Notes under the pieces: generated by a model
What the model was told of the DNA's origin: nothing
The model's database searches: none
Seen by the model: the letters and a program-made list of their open reading frames with translations, nothing else
In this document: positions 62,843-64,000 of the stretch, one piece after another
How the letters are laid out: every line of letters begins with the position of its first letter
Numbering within the stretch: position 1 is the first letter of the stretch
Translations under genes and position numbers: made by a program
Assembly: GCF_000237995.1 (NCBI RefSeq)
Contig: NC_016605.1
Coordinates: forward strand, 1,426,001 to 1,490,000
Direction of reading: 5' to 3'
Origin: Pediococcus claussenii ATCC BAA-344
GTDB taxonomy: Bacteria; Bacillota; Bacilli; Lactobacillales; Lactobacillaceae
DNA length: 64,000 nucleotides

Positions 62843-64000
62843 TAAAAATAATCCCACAACATTGGTACTTCTTTTCTTAATGCCCGATCCAGTTCATTAA
62901 TTGCTTCAAAGCTACCATTAATTTGCCCTAAACGTGATTGTCGCATTGCACTTCTGTATCCCATCAGAACCTTTGTTGCCGTCTGAATATTCATTTTGAT
63001 ATCTGCCATGTTTTGATAATTGTTGCTTAGCTTTTCAAAATTGGTGCCATTACTGCTAACTCGTAATCGCCAAATACCATTATTCTGTGTAATCATATCA
63101 TCTTGAATCGCAATCCGAATGCTGTGAACCTTTTGCACAAATGGATAATCGTTTACAAACTTCTTCAAATCAATAATTCTTGCCATCATGTACGGCTTTA
63201 TTCTTACATCGATCGCTTCCGGATTATTTAATATGTCTGGATAGCCGTTTGGATCCCCACTCTTATATTCGAAATTAAAATACATTGACTCATGTTGGCA
63301 AATAAAACTCATAATACTCTGGTAGCTAGCATGATTTGTATACATCAATTCTTGAATATGAAAAGTTTCGTTTGAGCCTTCATATATTACGTAACTAGCT
63401 GCACTTTCATTTTCCAAATAAACACCGACCATCCAGTCAGGATGCTTCAAGGTAAGATAGTTCCACCACCAATCCTCTCGCACTAATCCAGCATTACGCG
63501 TTTGAATATTTTCATCGTAGACTTCTTTAATCTGTTTAATGGCATCCTTCAATGGTAAACGTTTTATAACTCCGTCATTGCTTTCAACCCTTATTCGAGG
63601 CAGATCCGTATTTTTCACTTGATACTCTGCTCGATCAAACACTTCTTCATAACCAAAGCGGCGGTAAAAGTCGTAAGAAAACGGAGCTAAATATGAAAGA
63701 GAAACACCTTCTTGTAGCATGTCTTCAAAAGCACTTTTCATCAACGCAGTTATTGCTCCGCGTCCTCCAAATTCGGGGTAACTCATCACATCGCAAATAC
63801 CATTCATTTTATATTTAACACCATGAAAATTAATTTTCATCGGAATACTTAGCATTCCACTACCTAAACTGTTATCCTGCCTTATCCCGTAAGCCAAAGA
63901 GTGGTTAAACCGATCATCAAAGAACTGACGACGTTCCTTACTATCCTTATTTGTAAATGCATATAAGTATAATTGATAAAAATCACTTAAATCTGCCTTT
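62842..64000 (-). CDS. GNAT N-acetyltransferase, Eis-like, 5' end outside the window
   Basis: The frame is open to the right edge and reads KADLSDFYQLYLYAFTNKDSKERRQFFDDRFNHSLAYGIRQDN before SLGSGMLSIPMKINFHG, so the gene is cut by the window. GVCDV-like NGICDVMSYPEFGGRGAITALMKSAF is the acetyl-CoA loop, YLAPFSYDFYRRFGYE the following motif, and the C-terminal sterol-carrier-like domain with a free carboxyl end (WDYF) is complete. Eis-type enzymes acetylate amines of peptides or aminoglycosides. The stop is followed within six bases by the repeat. Confidence 0.88.
   Translation of the reverse strand, partial: KADLSDFYQLYLYAFTNKDSKERRQFFDDRFNHSLAYGIRQDNSLGSGMLSIPMKINFHGVKYKMNGICDVMSYPEFGGRGAITALMKSAFEDMLQEGVSLSYLAPFSYDFYRRFGYEEVFDRAEYQVKNTDLPRIRVESNDGVIKRLPLKDAIKQIKEVYDENIQTRNAGLVREDWWWNYLTLKHPDWMVGVYLENESAASYVIYEGSNETFHIQELMYTNHASYQSIMSFICQHESMYFNFEYKSGDPNGYPDILNNPEAIDVRIKPYMMARIIDLKKFVNDYPFVQKVHSIRIAIQDDMITQNNGIWRLRVSSNGTNFEKLSNNYQNMADIKMNIQTATKVLMGYRSAMRQSRLGQINGSFEAINELDRALRKEVPMLWDYF

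Overview
The window is a low-GC chromosomal segment from a lactic acid bacterium of the family Lactobacillaceae. The grounds are a phosphoketolase (xpk), a complete malolactic locus (mleS, mleP, mleR), cre sites for CcpA, a Met T-box, AGGAGG ribosome sites, and protein sequences typical of lactobacilli throughout. The species cannot be named from sequence alone. No tRNA, rRNA, CRISPR array, transposase or prophage gene was seen.

Layout. 1-8 kb: 3' part of a lipoteichoic acid synthase-like gene, a ferredoxin-NADP reductase, a nucleoside hydrolase, a Na+/H+ antiporter and an anchored alpha/beta hydrolase. 8-20 kb: an XRE regulator with a methyltransferase-like protein, DedA, an L,D-transpeptidase cluster, an MFS transporter, a universal stress protein, a TetR-controlled ABC exporter whose permease is frameshifted, an RluA pseudouridine synthase, and xpk with two palindromic operators. 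20-28 kb: GntR, Cys-tRNA(Pro) deacylase, DUF1003 and DUF1836 proteins, a lipoprotein, a DMT exporter, galM with a HAD phosphatase, and a broken acetyltransferase. 28-32 kb: malolactic locus. 32-44 kb: cyclophilin, a HAD protein lacking its nucleophile, a ClC channel, pepF, a ComK homologue, an SMR exporter, eno with an attenuator-like leader, and transporters. 44-52 kb: a large repeat array, a GH1 glycosidase and fructokinase under cre sites, and a T-box-led metNIQ plus metE-like operon. 52-64 kb: a TetR/amidohydrolase pair, fbp with an in-frame stop, luxS, a C-S lyase/isochorismatase/DegV cluster, mazEF, a TetR/YhgE-type exporter pair and the 3' part of an Eis-like acetyltransferase.

The most unusual content is a modular, hairpin-rich repeat family found at about a dozen places. 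Nine copies begin at or within a few bases of a stop codon, always in the same orientation to the gene they follow. Several supply the stop codon itself, and one adds seven residues to PepF. At five of the nine sites an intrinsic terminator lies beyond the repeat, so the repeat should be transcribed as 3' UTR. One hairpin keeps a constant apical part (TTGAC, a seven-base CTAACCC-like loop, GTCAA) while its outer stem occurs in at least seven different sequences, nearly all still self-complementary. This is strong sequence evidence for a structured RNA or a hairpin-based mobile element. I know of no described family that matches it.

Several genes look inactivated: fbp (nonsense), the ABC permease (frameshift), a maltose acetyltransferase-like gene (at least one frameshift) and a winged-helix remnant. 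Any of the single-base defects could instead be an assembly error.
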